Positions 11,056 through 24,296 are shown, counted from the stretch's first letter. The stretch is 64,000 nucleotides of DNA from Myotis daubentonii (GCF_963259705.1 NC_081849.1:53478093-53542092); one strand, 5' to 3'. Translations and numbers: made by a program. Notes: a model not told the origin generated them from the letters alone.

Positions 11056-11319
11056 CTAGAGGCCTGGTGCATGAATTCATGCATAGGTGGGGTCCGAGCC
11101 AATCGGGCCAGGCCAGCCTGGGGGAGAGGAAGTGGGATGTTGGCTGGCCCCAGCCCCGGTCGGGGTGGGGGGGTCAGTTGAGGGTGGGACCAGGTGGGGG
11201 GGAGGGGCCATGGGCTGTTGGCTGGCCAGCCCCGCCCCCTGGTTGAACTCCCAGTTGAACTCCCAGTGGAACTCCTGGTCAAGGGGACAAATTGCATATT
11301 AGCCTTTTATTATATAGGA
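11056..11319 (-). mobile_element. HeliBat-type nonautonomous Helitron (minus strand)
   Basis: On the plus strand it begins CTAGAGGCC next to the palindrome 'tgcatgaattcatgca' (the complement of the 3' hairpin and CTAG terminus). It ends 'gcatattagccttttattatatagga' (complement of the TCCTATATAATAAAAGG 5' end). Flanks are A (11055) and T (11320), as expected for insertion between A and T. The 264-bp interior is GC-rich with 'gttgaactcccag' in tandem. No Rep/helicase coding. Confidence 0.9.
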
Positions 11320-14300
11320 TGGCCTTTTTATATTGCTCATTCCCATCATTATTTATTATATCCTTCTGTAATAATTATATTTTTGTGGACCACTTAAAAT
11401 TGTTTTGGAATAAGGCTAAAATAATTATGCAAATAAAATAAAAGTATTGTTTCTGGAATGGATAAAATGGCTTCCAAAGTACTCAGCAGGAAGTGGGGAG
11501 TGAGGATTCAGTGCTGACAATCCATTTTTAGATGACTTGGCTCTTCTTTAACACACGTAAGATTCTAATTTCAGAAATGTTCCCTTTGCTTAAATTTAAT
11601 TGACTATGCATTGTCATCCTTTTATACTAATCTTTGCTTTTTAAATGTTTTGAGATAGCTAACTGATTGCACCATTGAGATACAGACCTGCTCTCTTGAA
11701 TAGGCACTTCATAAATCAATCACTTCTAGACTTTTCAGGCCATTGACTGTCATTTTCTCATATAGAAAAGTAAACAAGCCTTGCCAAAGCCTTTCATAAG
11801 TAAAGGTTGAAATTATTCAGAACAGATGAGGTTCAATTGGAACAAGTCTGGTGTAAACAGAGAAACCTGCTGGGCTGATGTGGGAAATCAGCTGAGAAGA
11901 TATGAAGTGATATTGTCATGTTATCTAATGCATAAATAATAAAAAATTATTCAAAAGTAACCACAATACATGTTAGCATTATTTTTACCTTATATGTAGA
12001 GTTATTGATGACAGTGGACATTTTGAATCTTTAAGGGTGCTTTTAAACATTACTTAAAGTAAAAAGAAACATGAGCAAATGAAAGGACTACCTGTATCTT
12101 CTTTTTACTCAAACCGAATGTTATCAATGAGAAAGGGGTGAAAAAAAGAACTTTCATCTTTCCCTTTTATTTTTCTATGATATTTCCTAGTCATAATTTC
12201 CACATGCTTCAAAGATTATGTATTAGTATTTTTATACCTTTCAGATATTAAAAGTCAAGCATAGGGTCTACATTGTGTGCACACAATGTTAACTGATGTA
12301 GGAGAGCAGTACAATCATGACCTCATTCATATGATAATTTTCTACATGATACAAACATTTTCCAGGGCAGCTCAAAATCCAGCAACTCAAATAATTATGC
12401 AATGAGAATAAGGTTCAGGTTCATCATTTATTTCAAAAACAGAAAGCAGGATCACTGGATGAACTTAATGCCTAAGGTACGTGATTAATAAAGATTAACT
12501 CTTTAAGTGAAATTTACCAGCCTGTCATAAACAGCAATTCAATTCATATAATAACTAGGTATTGTATCAAGCTGGCTAAACTGAACTACATTACCAAGAA
12601 ATCCCTGCCCTGTGAGTTCCCCTTACGGTGCCACAGAGATTCTTGTGAGAGATTTGGATGGTCCAGGTGAAAAGCAGCCATTTTGTAGCTCATCCTCATT
12701 ATTTGCTGGGGAGACTCAGCTTGTTGGTATGAGGTAGTAGATAAGCCTGCAAGTGCTCCACCTCCCCTAGGTAATCCCTTAGCTTCCCTAACTTCAGGGT
12801 CAGGGGTATGTGTTTTGCTCCTTGACCAAAGGCCCCAGCTTCTGCAGAAACTCCATACTACCAAAGTTAGAGACAACACCTAACAGACGTTTCAGTCCAC
12901 CCTCACAGAATCCAGGCCATACTTGCAGTTTTTAGCTCACTCTTAATCTCTATCACTTTATACCCATCTTCCCTCACAACTCCTGCCTCGTGAACTCAAC
13001 CTCCAGGCTGAAATAGGAAGGCAAGAACCTTAAAGTAATTGCTTAACCAGCTCTAAAAACTGGGTAGGGTCAAAAACCCTATAACAAACACAAATCCCCT
13101 AGTATGTATGTTGTACATCTAGTACTTCTGCTTCTCTAATTGAGAAGTTATAATCATATATACATACTAGTAACCGTGTAACACACATACACACACACAT
13201 CATTTAACAAAGAGTTCTCTCTACTTCCATAGCCCACTATATAGGGTCACCTAGCCTGCAAAAAGGGAAACAACATTATTCATTTTCAGATACAAAGCAC
13301 TGGCCCCATAGAGATCTCACCAGGACAGTTCTACCATTCCTCCACAGAAAGAATGGAAATTTGTGCAGATTGTTTTATGCAATAAGACATTTCATGTTTT
13401 GGGATGAATACATCTATAAATATTAATAAAACTATACATATAAGATTTGTTGATTTTATCATATCTAAATTATTTCTCAATTTGAAACAAAAAGGAAACT
13501 CATGTTTTATGTTCCAGTCATTTCCACAGCATGTATTTTAAAACAATCCCCTGGAAAAACAGGGTCAGGACCAAGGAGCCAAGATCACAGTTTCACATGA
13601 ATTAGGTCTGCCAGGATGCTTGCTAACCATATCATTTTTTCCAAAAATTATGGCTGTATTTACTTCTAATAAAATCGATATGTGTTCATTATAAAAGAGA
13701 ATAAATTCAAGCAGTTCGGGAATTTTAAAGTCTTTGGCCTGATGTTACACCTTTTCCTTAATTTTTGGCCACTCTTCATCTGGAGATAATTTTCCCCACC
13801 GATTTTTATTTTTTTAAGTATAAGGTTGAGAGAGCTTTTACTTTATCCATAAATTGATAATCTATATATCATGTCACACAAGATTATACACAGTAACATC
13901 ATATTTCTCCATTGTTCTTCAAAGAGTAAAACCCAGACATACAAAACGCTTCATAAGCCTGAAAAGGTGAATCTGTCACTTCAATTGTGTAGTTACCCCG
14001 CCCTAAAGACTGTTACCACTTACAAGATTGTTGAAAAGGCTTGTGCTTCCTAACTAGGTGACTGATAACATTTAAAGCAAGTGCTCACCATTGGAGAGGT
14101 CTAACATTCACTCAAAATTAGGATGAACTGTTCTAGAAAGCCAGCTTGAGGCATAAGGGATTCTTAAAATTACCCGGGTCTTTTTCTCTGTTCTCCTAGC
14201 CAGAACCCTGAGTGATGAACAACATGTTCTCTGAGACCTAGTGCGTTCTGTGATTCTTTTGTCCTCCAGTTTAAAAAGTCTTTATGCTGGAAAATCCCTC

Positions 14301-14643
14301 ATATCCTGCCTATTTTCCCAAAGCAGAATCATTCACTTTCAGATGCAGGCATTTTGAATTTGCAGCTCATTTTGTGTTTGAGGAAACAATAAATTAGTGA
14401 CCTTTATTCCTCTATCTGCTATGCAGAGTTTGTTTGTTTTCTTTTCATATAAAACTGGTATAAACTAGAGGAAGGCAGAAAAGGGTTAAAGAATCCTGTT
14501 GGGCACCCACCTTAAAATCTCCAAATGCTTGTGGAACTTTTACAAATCAAGAAGAGAAAGACTTCAAATGGAACCCTGAAGAGAAGCCTTAAAAGCCCCT
14601 CCTTTTTTGTCTCTCCTTTAGTGATTTTTGCTATTATATTTTA
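11320..14643. other. mostly unique AT-rich DNA
   Basis: No coding exon recognised. A CA-rich tract is at about 13180-13200. The segment at about 12586-12900 ('ttaccaagaaatccctgccctgtg', 'ccacagagattcttgtgag') looks like an old mammalian-wide repeat, but I cannot name its family. Confidence 0.4.
12586..12900. repeat. Possible ancient interspersed repeat, family unassigned
   Basis: Higher GC than its neighbours. The pattern 'ctacattaccaagaaatccctgccctgtg' is reminiscent of a common old mammalian repeat beginning with 'ctacatttcccagaat'. A 97-residue open frame on the minus strand across it has no domain. Confidence 0.3.
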
Positions 14644-14751
14644 CTAGAAGCCCAATGCATGAAATTCATGCAAGAGTAGGCCTTCACAGCCCCGGTGGCT
14701 TCATCCAGAAGGTTGTCCGGACGGTCATTCCACTGTTTTTATTATTATAGA
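14644..14751 (-). mobile_element. Short Helitron remnant (minus strand)
   Basis: Starts CTAGAAGCC followed by the palindrome 'tgcatgaaattcatgca', the HeliBat 3'-end signature in reverse. It ends with 'ggtcattccactg' joined to 'tttttattattataga', the remains of the 5' end with the ATGCAAAT part deleted. Flanks A (14643) and T (14752). Only about 108 bp is left. An alternative right end is 14755. Confidence 0.75.
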
Positions 14752-14755
14752 TAGA

Positions 14756-17297
14756 TTTTTATGGTAGAGAGATAAAATTGGAAAGGATTTGGGGAAAATA
14801 TTATAATATAGACATGAAATAATATATAAATTCTCTATGATGCTTTCCTCTTCAAATAAAGCCTGAGTTGTCACAATGCCTGTTTTTGTATTGTCTCTGT
14901 TGGACAGCATAGAAATTATTCCTAGGATCCTAGGGAAGCTTTCATAAAAGAGAGGGTAGGGTGACATTATGATTCAGGGGCTTATACCCCCCATCAATGT
15001 ATTATTTCTTTAAAAAAAATGTTACTGTTTGTCATAACAATAGTAACCATCCTAAATAAAGGAATAAGCACTAGTATATTCCCATCATAATAACTGAAGA
15101 GAGATAGGAAAAATATCAAACTATTACAAGTAAAAGAATTTTTCAATTTTTTTTCTTGTTCAATATATTATTACTTAATTGCAAAGGCAGTTGTAGGACA
15201 TTTTAGTTGCTTTTATGTACTCAGCCTCCATCCCTTCCCATTTTTACTAATGGGACCCATTCTTGCACCTTTATGTTCAGGGTGGTCTCTACTGCTGGTC
15301 AGTATATCTCTCCCTTTCCTGTCTAAGGGTTGGTGAGTATAAAACCAAAACTTGGACAATCAGATTCTTCAGATTCTTTTCCCTCCCAAACTGAGAAATT
15401 AAATCATAAAGGCTGAAATCGGCTGGCTCTCATCATCCCAAAGACAAAATCATGAAGCATGTTTCACCTGGAAAGTTTTAAAAATTATTGATGGCTGTGT
15501 CCATGCAAGAGACTCTACTTTAATTGGCCTGAGCATCAGGAGTTTTAAACATTGCCCAGGTTATTGTGAAGTTCAGCCAGAACTAGGAATCACTGTTCTA
15601 GGTCATAAGAGACCCAGTTAGTTCCTGCTACCTTGATCTATTAAAAGCCCTGATTCATATTTTTTTCAAAATCTGATTATTCAGTTTTTTCTTTAATACT
15701 TTGAACTACCTTATATTATTCTAATAAATATTGCCTACATTAGCCAAAGTCCATTTCTGTTACTTGCAACCAAAGAACCTTAATTGTTATAGTGCTGAAG
15801 ATTGAATGTATGACGTTAACTCTTGAAAAATATCTTCCTAATAAATCTACCATGGAAACTCTCCTCTACCACCCACAGGACCTCCATCACTGGTTGCATG
15901 GAGAATTTACCTGCCAAGGCCCTTGTCCAAGAAGGTAGAAGGACTATGATTTATCTTACAATTTGCTTGATGAGCTATGTATTGTGGCAAGGGATCTCAT
16001 CTCCCCATAGGGGAAAAAAAATACCATTTAAAAAAATTTATACAAAGGCAACATCCAATTTTCAAGCTATAAGCCCATGGAGCTAATCTGGTAAAGGGGA
16101 TGGGGGAGGGGGAGCCTTTTTCTATTTTGCACAAAAAAGACATATGGGTAGCGACACTGACTATCCGCTTTCTAACAAGATCAATCATTGCCTCTTTTAA
16201 ACTTCAACACTTAGAATACTTATCCATTTAAAGACCTCTCACTTTGAAGGACTGCCTTTCTACCACTTATCTTCAAATAACTCTAAATAGGTAATAAGAG
16301 GACAATTTTTTATATTCTTCACATATTTATTTCAGGACTTGGTTATGGACCATCTGTTTCACCAGTGTGTAGAGAGGATTTTGATTCACATGAGAAAGAA
16401 AATTGTCTGACCTAATCATTGTTTCAGAAGCTATAGAATCAGGGAGTAAACAGGTTAAGAAACACAACAGGTATCTACCACTTAAAGCAATGTTGATTTG
16501 TTGGGTGTTTCTTTTTCCCAACCTAGGTGAAAACGTTGATAAGGACAAACACGGTATTGAGTTACTTGATTAACAAAATATTAAAACTTTTCACAGTTTT
16601 TAAAAGAAAAAGCATCTATTAAAACTAAAATTTTGGATGATTGGACAGTTTCAACATATTTAGCCAATTGTCAGATGAGAGTTTGAATATATTCTCCTCA
16701 TAAGATTCACATACCAAAAATCCTAAACTGCTTCATCATGAAACTAACAGAATATTCTCAACCACAATATGTTTTGCACAACCAGCCATAATCTAAGAGG
16801 TACACCTTTAAGTATTTCAGAAATTGATTATCAGTTTTTGCTTGTATTAGATATATCACTGACATATAGGATTATAATTTCTACATGAGGTCAATTTTCT
16901 TTTCCTACTTTAAAATGGCCAACCAAGTTTTCCTTTAGCTTGCTTTATTTGATTTAACTTTGTATTTTATTAATGACTCAGGATAAAACTTTAACAGGTT
17001 AAACTGGTTTTATAAGATGCCTGTAGATTACTAAACAATCAAAAAAGCACAAAAGCATCCAATGGTGTTTGTTCTTTGAGCAGATCAGCATGAAATGAAA
17101 AGTGTGATCCTTTTAGTTTAATGTTAATTAAGTCTTTCAGGAGTTCATAGACATCTGAGACAAGGAAACACATCAATCAAAAGCATAGTGTTTCCATAAA
17201 CTATGTGGGAGATATAAGTGAAAATAACTGAATTCCTGGATTTAAGCCTTAGAATGACCCTGTGATTTTTATAGACCCCATGGGAGAGTCTAAAATA
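14756..17297. other. AT-rich intergenic DNA, no gene seen
   Basis: No repeats with clear termini and no coding potential. A G-rich patch at 16095-16115 is isolated. Confidence 0.45.
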
Positions 17298-17426
17298 CAG
17301 CGATGGGCAAAAGTAGGTTTATAGTTATAAGTATGAGAAGTAGAGTTTATTCTTTGATTATTTTTATTTATTTATTTATTATTGTACTATTTATTATTAC
17401 TATTAACCTATTCTTGCCCACCCCTG
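17298..17426. mobile_element. Mariner-type MITE
   Basis: Inverted ends: left CAGCGATGGGCAAAAGTAGG, right 'cctattcttgcccacccctg'. A TA precedes the left end (17296-17297); the right TA is mutated. The interior is AT-rich (TTTA repeats). Same family as 27757-27880. About 129 bp, no transposase. Confidence 0.7.
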
Positions 17427-17429
17427 CCT

Positions 17430-17937
17430 TATGCAGTATTAGAAAAATTGTGATTATTAATAAACTGACATTCAAAAGGTATTGCTTCTACTGCTACCAC
17501 AGAGTCATTGTCTCTGGAGCTGTAGGATAGTTAGCTCTAAATCAAGTTCACAAATTCCCACTGAGCTCTCATGGGGTTCAATTCCTATCAGAGACCAATG
17601 AGAGAGATTTTTTTAGGTTTGATAGAGTACCATTTATGATCAGTGAGAAGAAAATTGGAAATGTCCCACAATATAATGAATCCGTCACTCATGGTCTAAG
17701 ATTATCTATTTTCACAAAACGTGCATTAGTCATCTCTTATGGTTCTTGATGAACAATACGCCTTTGGGATTTTAATAAATCTATAATCCTTACAGGTTTT
17801 AGAATTTCATATCACTAATATGCTTTAATAGAGCTAGCAACCTAAATTACATGAATAATGTCAGTTTGTTATGGAGGTAATATTTGCAACCATGTTAGTT
17901 TGCTAATATTTGGGCTTCTGTGTTTTGAGTAAAAAAA

Positions 17938-17987
<50 letters not shown>

Positions 17988-19720
17988 TCACCTAATTTCA
18001 GAAGTCCCACCTTACCACTTCTGTTTATTCAATTCATTAGGAAGAATTCACTAAACTCAGCCCATACTCAAGGGAGATTATTCATGGGTGTGAGTTGCAG
18101 GAGGTGGGAATTACTAGGTGCCATCTGAAAGCTGCCTACCACAACCACTATTCTCAAACCTCAAATATTTAAATCTGAACCTGTGATAGGCCCACATAAA
18201 TGATCCTCCTTGTTTCCCTGTACAAAGACCCTTCTCCTTTCCGTCCTGGGTCAAAGCTTCATGTTATCTTTCACTCCAACTGAAACCCTGATGTAACTTT
18301 GAGACTCAATTTTCCATTACATTTCACTTGGATGTGCCTTTTTTATTTCATAGTCACCATTTTAATTCAGATTCTATTATTGTTGTCTTGGTCTAACTCA
18401 CACTACTGTTGGAATAACTTTTCTACCACACAACTCTGCTGGAACTCTCAATTACAGAATCCGAGCAATTTAACCTTACCTCAACCTGACTTTTACTTAT
18501 CCCTCCCTATTTTTCTGTATCAGTCCTGTATTCTAGAGAAATTAGCCCATTCACTACATCCCATAAGTTTTGCATTCCTCCAAATCTATATATACTAGGA
18601 TGTTCACACAGTTGACTTTTAACTTCCAACCCCAGCATCCTTTAAAATCCATTCAAACCCAACACCATCTTCATTCATCCTTTACTTATTCACTCAAAAA
18701 ATAAGAATACTCCCTGTTAGATACCAAGTACTAAATGCGTGAGTGGTAATAAATGTTGATTGTTTTAAGTTACTCAGATCTAGGTTGTCTGTTATACAGA
18801 ACTTCTGAGCCAATGGTTAACCAACTGATGTCATATCTAGCAGTCAGTTATCAAGTAATCAAGAATTTAGAAGAGAGGTTCAGATGGCAATTTATCACTT
18901 CAATTGTGTTTCCCTTGCCCATAATTCCTGTACACTATGTGCTTACACAGCTAATGTGACATTAATTCAATCTCATATTGTAAATTATCTTTTGAAATCC
19001 ATAGATTCTAGTCTCACCTAGACAATAAAATTTTAACTATGGTTTTTTATGCTTTGTATACGTAGGCACTGAAAAAAATTATTAGATTGATGGTTGGATA
19101 TTACAAAAGGTATAAATTATTTTAATCTACATTACATCATTAATTAGCCCATGAGGCTTTATCATTCTGTGTTTCTCTTCAATGTATTTCCCATTGATCA
19201 TATCCAAGCAATTCTACCAAAAAATGCTTGAGTATCTCTTTTTCATAAAATGGATTATCTGGTCTAGTTGCCCCACTAGAAATAATTAAATATCTGAATG
19301 ACTTTATTTTTAAAGTGTATTTATTATAAAACATCATTTACTGCCTTTTTTCGGAAATAGGAATTTAATTGCCTTACCCATTAATATTGATCAAAGGATA
19401 TCATAAAACTTACATACTTGTAGCCAAATAAACAATGTCAAAGGATCAATGCTTATCTGTTTGAAAGACTGTGGCAAATACTGTGGCAGCTTAACCAACC
19501 ACCTTCTTCCCCTGACTCTGTCCTATCTTCCCTTCCAGCAGAACTCTGAATTTGTTCAATCTTGTTGCAAAAGATTACAGACTCAGAATTTAGAAACAAG
19601 ATTTCATTTTATAACCAATGCATTGCAGAAAGGAAGGGTGAATGAGTTCACTAGTCAAGGACTGAGAACCCCTACATCCCAGTTCCTTAAGCCATTATAA
19701 TTATAGCCTGTCTTTTATAT
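17430..19720. other. AT-rich intergenic DNA with one microsatellite
   Basis: No gene seen. A 99-residue open frame near 18299 is AT-rich and has no domain. L2-like wording near 18660-18750 is too weak to call. Confidence 0.4.
17938..17986 (+). repeat. (TGT)n microsatellite
   Basis: About 16 uninterrupted TGT/TTG units. Read in one frame it gives a poly-leucine open frame, which is an artefact. Confidence 0.97.
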
Positions 19721-19725
19721 TGGCA

Positions 19726-20464
19726 CTAGAGGCCCAGTGCACGAATTCGTGCACAGGTGGGGTCCAGCCAGCCCAGCCCCTATCAAGGAGGATCGGGGCT
19801 GGGCCTGTCGGGGGGAGGAGTGGTGGGAGGTTGGTCGGCCAGCCCACCCAGATCGGGGCCCAATCAGGTCCCCCCATCAGGGCCGGGCCAGCTGGGGGAA
19901 AGGGCCACAGGCGATTGGCTGGTGGGCCCTGCCCCCGATTGGGGTTGGGGGGCTGATTGGGGGCGGGGCTAGCCATGGGGAGGGGCTGTGGGTGGTGGGC
20001 TGGCTGACCTTGCCCCTGATCTGAATGGGGGGGGCCAATCTGGGTGGGGCTGGGTGGGGGGAGGGGCTGTGGGCCAATCAGGTTGGTGGAGGCCCATCAG
20101 GGGCATGGCCAGCTGGGGGGAGGGGCTGCAGGAGGTTGGCTGGCCAGCCCTTCCCCCTATTGGGGTGGGAGGATGCGATCAAGGGCCAGCTGGGGGAAGG
20201 GGCTATGGACCTATGGTGGTGGGGTGTGCTGATCAGGGGCACAGCTGGCAGGGGAAAAAGGAGGAGGCATTTGGTCGGCAGGCCCCGCTGTTGATGGGGG
20301 TGGGAGTCCAATCAGGGGCAGGCCAGTGGCGGAGGATGAGGGGGCCGTGAGGTTGTCGCCGGCCCCACTCCCTGATTGGCGTTCATTGGCCACAGTGAGC
20401 ATCATAGCAACCAGTTGTTAGGTTGTTATGGCCCTTACAGTAGCTGCCTTTTTATATGTATAGA
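19726..20464 (-). mobile_element. HeliBat-type Helitron, 739 bp, G-rich interior (minus strand)
   Basis: Left end CTAGAGGCC plus the palindrome 'tgcacgaattcgtgca' (3' hairpin in reverse). Right end '...gcctttttatatgtataga' (5' TCTATACATATAAAAAGGC in reverse). Flanks A (19725) and T (20465). The interior is built from degenerate direct repeats of the type 'gggggaggggctgtgggc' and 'ggttggctggccagccc', with very high G on the plus strand. At least five overlapping open frames on both strands come from this low-complexity GC-rich sequence and have no domain. No Rep/helicase coding, so nonautonomous. Confidence 0.88.
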
Positions 20465-20465
20465 T

Positions 20466-21220
20466 ATTTCCAAGACCCCTTCCCATAATTCCTTAGGATC
20501 AGCAGAGAATGATGATCCTTGTGACATTCAAGGAAGATGAAACCTCAGATGCACAGTTAACTGGGGAAAGGAAACCTTTAAGGTATAGTAAGTAAACTTT
20601 AAAATAGCCATTTTTGAAGGATACAAATGGATACAAAGGATACAAAGTTATAGTATTTGGAAGTCATAATATTTATTCACTAAAGCACCTAGGAATTATG
20701 AAGGGGTTACATGTGTCAAAAATAGTAAATTATTGAGGATTTACAAAGAGACAGCAGTATTCATTACAGAAAAGAAACATTTAGAATCTCTTGGCTGAGT
20801 GAGATCTTTATCTTTTAGTGTCTATGGCATGAAGTTCTGTTTATGATTAATAGTCTGATTTTGTTAACATGAGCTAGGATACCAGGAGATTAGGAGAGAA
20901 ACCTCCTCAGGCCCTTATGGTGAAAGGATAGGTCTGAATTAATCATTGTGGACATATTACCCTATCCAGCAATTGGCTTAGGAATAAAAATGTAAATAAG
21001 ACCTGGCTGTTAAATATGAATTTCTTGGTGAACTTGAGGGCAATTTTTGTGGTGAGATTTTTAAAAGTTAAAATTCATTTTATTGAAGTCGCATATTTAA
21101 AAAAAATAGTTAAGCTTTCAGCTTACAGATCTATTATAATCTAGGAAGTTTTAATGATGGGCTTTAAAGGCCCTTTGATTAATGTTTGGTACCATTTTTA
21201 AACTTAGTTAAGCAACTTTA
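20466..21220. other. AT-rich intergenic DNA, no gene seen
   Basis: Unique-looking; a short local duplication of 'ggatacaaa' lies near 20618-20646. Confidence 0.4.
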
Positions 21221-21231
21221 AAGACTTTAAT

Positions 21232-21471
21232 GTGGCCGAAACCGGTTTGGCTCGGTGGATAGAGCGTCGGCCTGCGGACTGAAGGGTCCCAGGATCGATT
21301 CCGGCCAAGGGCATGTGCCTCGGTTGCGGGCACATCCCCAGTGGGAGATGTGCAGGAGGCGGCTGATCGATGTTTCTCTCCCATCGATGTTTCTAACTCT
21401 CTATCTCTCTCCCTTCCTCTCTGTAAGGGATCAATAAAATATATTAAAAAAAAAAAAACTTAGGAAAAAAA
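21232..21471 (+). mobile_element. VES SINE, little diverged
   Basis: Well-preserved copy: A-box-like 'tggctcggtggatagagc', B-box-like 'ggatcgattcc', full body, CT tract, and A tail interrupted by 'cttagg'. Target duplication aagactttaat at 21221-21231 and 21472-21482 is perfect. CpG dinucleotides are still present (for example 'gcgtcggcctgcgg'), which points to a recent insertion. Confidence 0.95.
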
Positions 21472-21482
21472 AAGACTTTAAT

Positions 21483-22739
21483 CTGTATTGTAAATTACAT
21501 GTATTCAAATTTTAAAGTATTATTTATTTTACTAAATATAAACTTTTTACTTCAACAGTAACTTTTATTTTTAATAAATAAACTTATCAGTATGATGAAT
21601 CATATATGCTCAAAAAATTTTCATCATTGTATATAAACCTAGTTAGATTTCAATAGAGATCAATCAGATCAAATTGATAATTTTATATTTTAAATGGGAA
21701 TAAAGCTTGACATAATTATATACTCTATCTCTCAAAATTACAATTATATAACATCAATTATGTAATACCATGGTTTGATTTTCTTCTATTTGTTTTACAT
21801 TGAATTCTCAATCTCCCCAGGGTATAATGGTGCTTAAGTACTTAGGTAATAGTTGTGCCACAACTGGCAATTTTGATGGAAACCATATAGTTTCACTGCA
21901 ATCGAATTCTACTCTTCATGGGAGTCACAAAGGCTTCCCTGAGTTCAAGATGATGGAAATATCAGTACACTCTACCTCCTGAGAAGGGAGGTACAAAAAG
22001 TATGAGGGACAAGAAGTATTGATGCATGCATTTTGGATACAATCTACCACACTGTCACATCAGTTAAATCAAAGGTGATTTCTTGAAAGAGACACATTTT
22101 TGGTCAAATTCTGAAGAACTTGGGGAACCTGGGCTGTCACACTAAGTCCGTTTTTTGAGACAACATTTTTTAAAGCAGTCATTTCTTAAGTATATAGTTT
22201 TTATTAAGAAGCAAAGAAATAGTTCTAGTTAAAAGTTCTATAATGGCTTCACCATCTTAATTTATAAATACCCCAAATCTATTCCTTGTCCCCCTTATTT
22301 ACAAGTGCAATATAATCTTAAAAGTAAACATTGTGGAAGCTTTTTATGATACAAAATTTGACTAAATAAATGCAAATATCTTCAACCTTTTCAACCTTTC
22401 CGCAGGCTTGGATGAAAATAAGCTATGAAGTAAACTCCAGTGGATTCTAACACAGAGTAAAAAGTTAACCTTAAAATTGTTGCTTTCAACTAAAATGCAG
22501 CCTCTTTTATGTCAGAGACATTTGTCGCTTGTGCTTAATACTGTATTATAGTCCCCACCCTGCCTAGAGCACTGCTTTGCAAATAATAAAATTGAATGCC
22601 TGAAGAAATAAAACTAGTATGTATAGAATGCTTTATAGTTTATAAAGCACTTTCATATATATTTACCTCATAATAACTTGTGGCATAAATATTATTATTG
22701 GTCCTGATACTGTAGTAATTAGCTAGTTATTAATAATAG
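21483..22739. other. AT-rich intergenic DNA, no gene seen
   Basis: Nothing recognisable beyond simple AT-rich runs. Confidence 0.4.
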
Positions 22740-23425
22740 AAAGTAACAAGGTGGAAGCCAGACATTACAAACATGGCCATTTAGGCAGCTTCACCAGGAA
22801 GCTGCAATTTCTCACTCCCCAGGGAACCACTGACCCATTCCCTGCAGATCACTGGGGGAAGAAGCCAAACAAAGGGGAGATGATGCATGCACAGTGAAGT
22901 TGGGGTGACACAAGGAATGTACTTGCCTGTCAATATAGGCTGGGGAACCACAGATTGGCCACAATGGGGGGGGGGGGATGGGTGCCACTGCAAGTCCACA
23001 AAAATTTGGGAATACATAATCTCCTAAACAAAGGAATTTGCTCTCTTAGCTCTTGGCTCATGGGGCTATCTCATCCCTGCTTCCTTGCATTCACCCATGT
23101 TTCCTCCATAGCCATGTGGCCCTGCAGACCCACATGCAATCACCTGATGGACTGCAGTGGGGAACACAAGCTAAGCCAACCTGATGCTGAATTAGACTTC
23201 CCCACCAGGGAGCGGAAACTCTGGACACTGACCCTAATTCTAGCCCTATTAAAGCCACAACTATACTTCTTTTATGGCGGGACTGAGGGAGAGAGGACCT
23301 TGGAAACTCAGGGATTTAATTCAACAGAAAAACAAAACAAAGGATGCTTGTTTCCTGTGCAAGTCTCAGAAAATTCTTTTCCTCAGGATATCGCAAGAAT
23401 TCCACTCCCACTAGCAACCCAGTAA
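22740..23425. other. GC-richer unassigned segment
   Basis: Base composition rises against its neighbours and a 156-residue open frame crosses it (22955-23425, plus). The translation has no domain I recognise, uneven composition and no splice context. The sequence could be an old LTR or other unassigned repeat. A run of 12 G lies at about 22965-22977. Confidence 0.3.
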
Positions 23426-23429
23426 CAGT

Positions 23430-23565
23430 CCCATTTAATAAAATAGAAAGACAAGAAATCAATAAGGCAAGTGAATTTCCCCAAGTCACAGAAATTGTGA
23501 AGTATAAGAAATAGGTGTTGGAACTCAAATACCTCCCTATTTAAAAACTCATACCCTTCCCACTG
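23430..23565 (+). repeat. MIR SINE remnant
   Basis: Contains 'ggcaagtgaatttccccaagtcaca' and 'ttggaactcaaatacctccc', in MIR order (the part after 'gaggtaagtaactt'). Confidence 0.6.
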
Positions 23566-23718
23566 ACTATTGACATGTTTTACATATTTTCATAACTTTC
23601 ACTAGAGTATTATTTCTGGCATAAATTTGTGCTTTGCTTGATCCTCACAAAATACTCCCAAGTAAGTACCCTGCATAAAATTATCATCCTCAATGTTGCA
23701 GCTCTACTGTCCTGATTA

Positions 23719-23800
23719 CAGGGTGGGGCAAAAGTAGGCTGACATTTGTTCATAGGGACAATAATGCAATAACTTCTTTTCAACCAAATATAGTTACAGT
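23719..23800 (+). repeat. Mariner-type MITE, one end only
   Basis: 'CAGGGTGGGGCAAAAGTAGG' follows a TA (23717-23718) and resembles the left ends of the MITEs at 17298 and 27757. 'tgttcatagggacaataatgcaataa' continues the family type. No matching right terminus is found, so it is truncated; the right boundary is approximate. Confidence 0.5.
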
Positions 23801-24175
23801 GTTCAGATTATTCAGACTTCACAATGTGAAGGTTAGGGGAAAAAACATTTTAAGAAAGGGTCAATAATCCCTTGTAGCATGTTTAACTTATCAAAGGGAT
23901 GATAAATATTTAACACATGGAAATATCTAATAGCAACCAATTCTGTTACCAGGAAGGGCATATTCATATGTAATACACGACCATAATTAGAGCACATTTG
24001 CATATTTACCTTGGGGAAACTTCTCAGGGAATTTAATTTGCGTTTTGACCTAGAACTCTCTGAAGAAAGATATATAAAGAAAAAATGAAAGAATTTTTCC
24101 AAATCCACGTATATTAAGATTTTAGACTCTCTAACTCTCATTTCCCCCATAATTAAGGGCTTCCCTCTGGCCACT

Positions 24176-24296
24176 GGCAGGCACCCAGGACCCAGGCTTC
24201 CCTCACAACCCCAGCTTTGTCTGGAAGGTCGCCTGGAAGGATGCCCGGAAGCACCTCCAGTCTAATTAGCATATTACACTTTTATTATTTTATAGA
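24176..24296 (-). repeat. Helitron 5'-end fragment (minus strand)
   Basis: The right end 'tctaattagcatattacac' plus 'ttttattattttataga' before T (24297) is the complement of a HeliBat 5' terminus. The CTAG and hairpin of the 3' end are missing on the left, so the copy is truncated. The left limit is approximate. Confidence 0.65.

Noticed and set aside
17910..18128. Leucine-rich frame suggesting a signal peptide or membrane segment
   Set aside because: The leucines are encoded by a (TGT)n microsatellite.
19701..20405. Many overlapping frames of 60-120 codons on both strands
   Set aside because: Low-complexity G-rich Helitron interior; few stop codons because of GC content.
21232..21300. tRNA-like sequence with A and B boxes
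   Set aside because: It is the tRNA-derived head of a VES SINE, as at ten other places in the window, not a functional tRNA gene.
22955..23425. 156-codon plus-strand frame
   Set aside because: No recognisable domain, uneven composition, no exon signals; may be within an old repeat.
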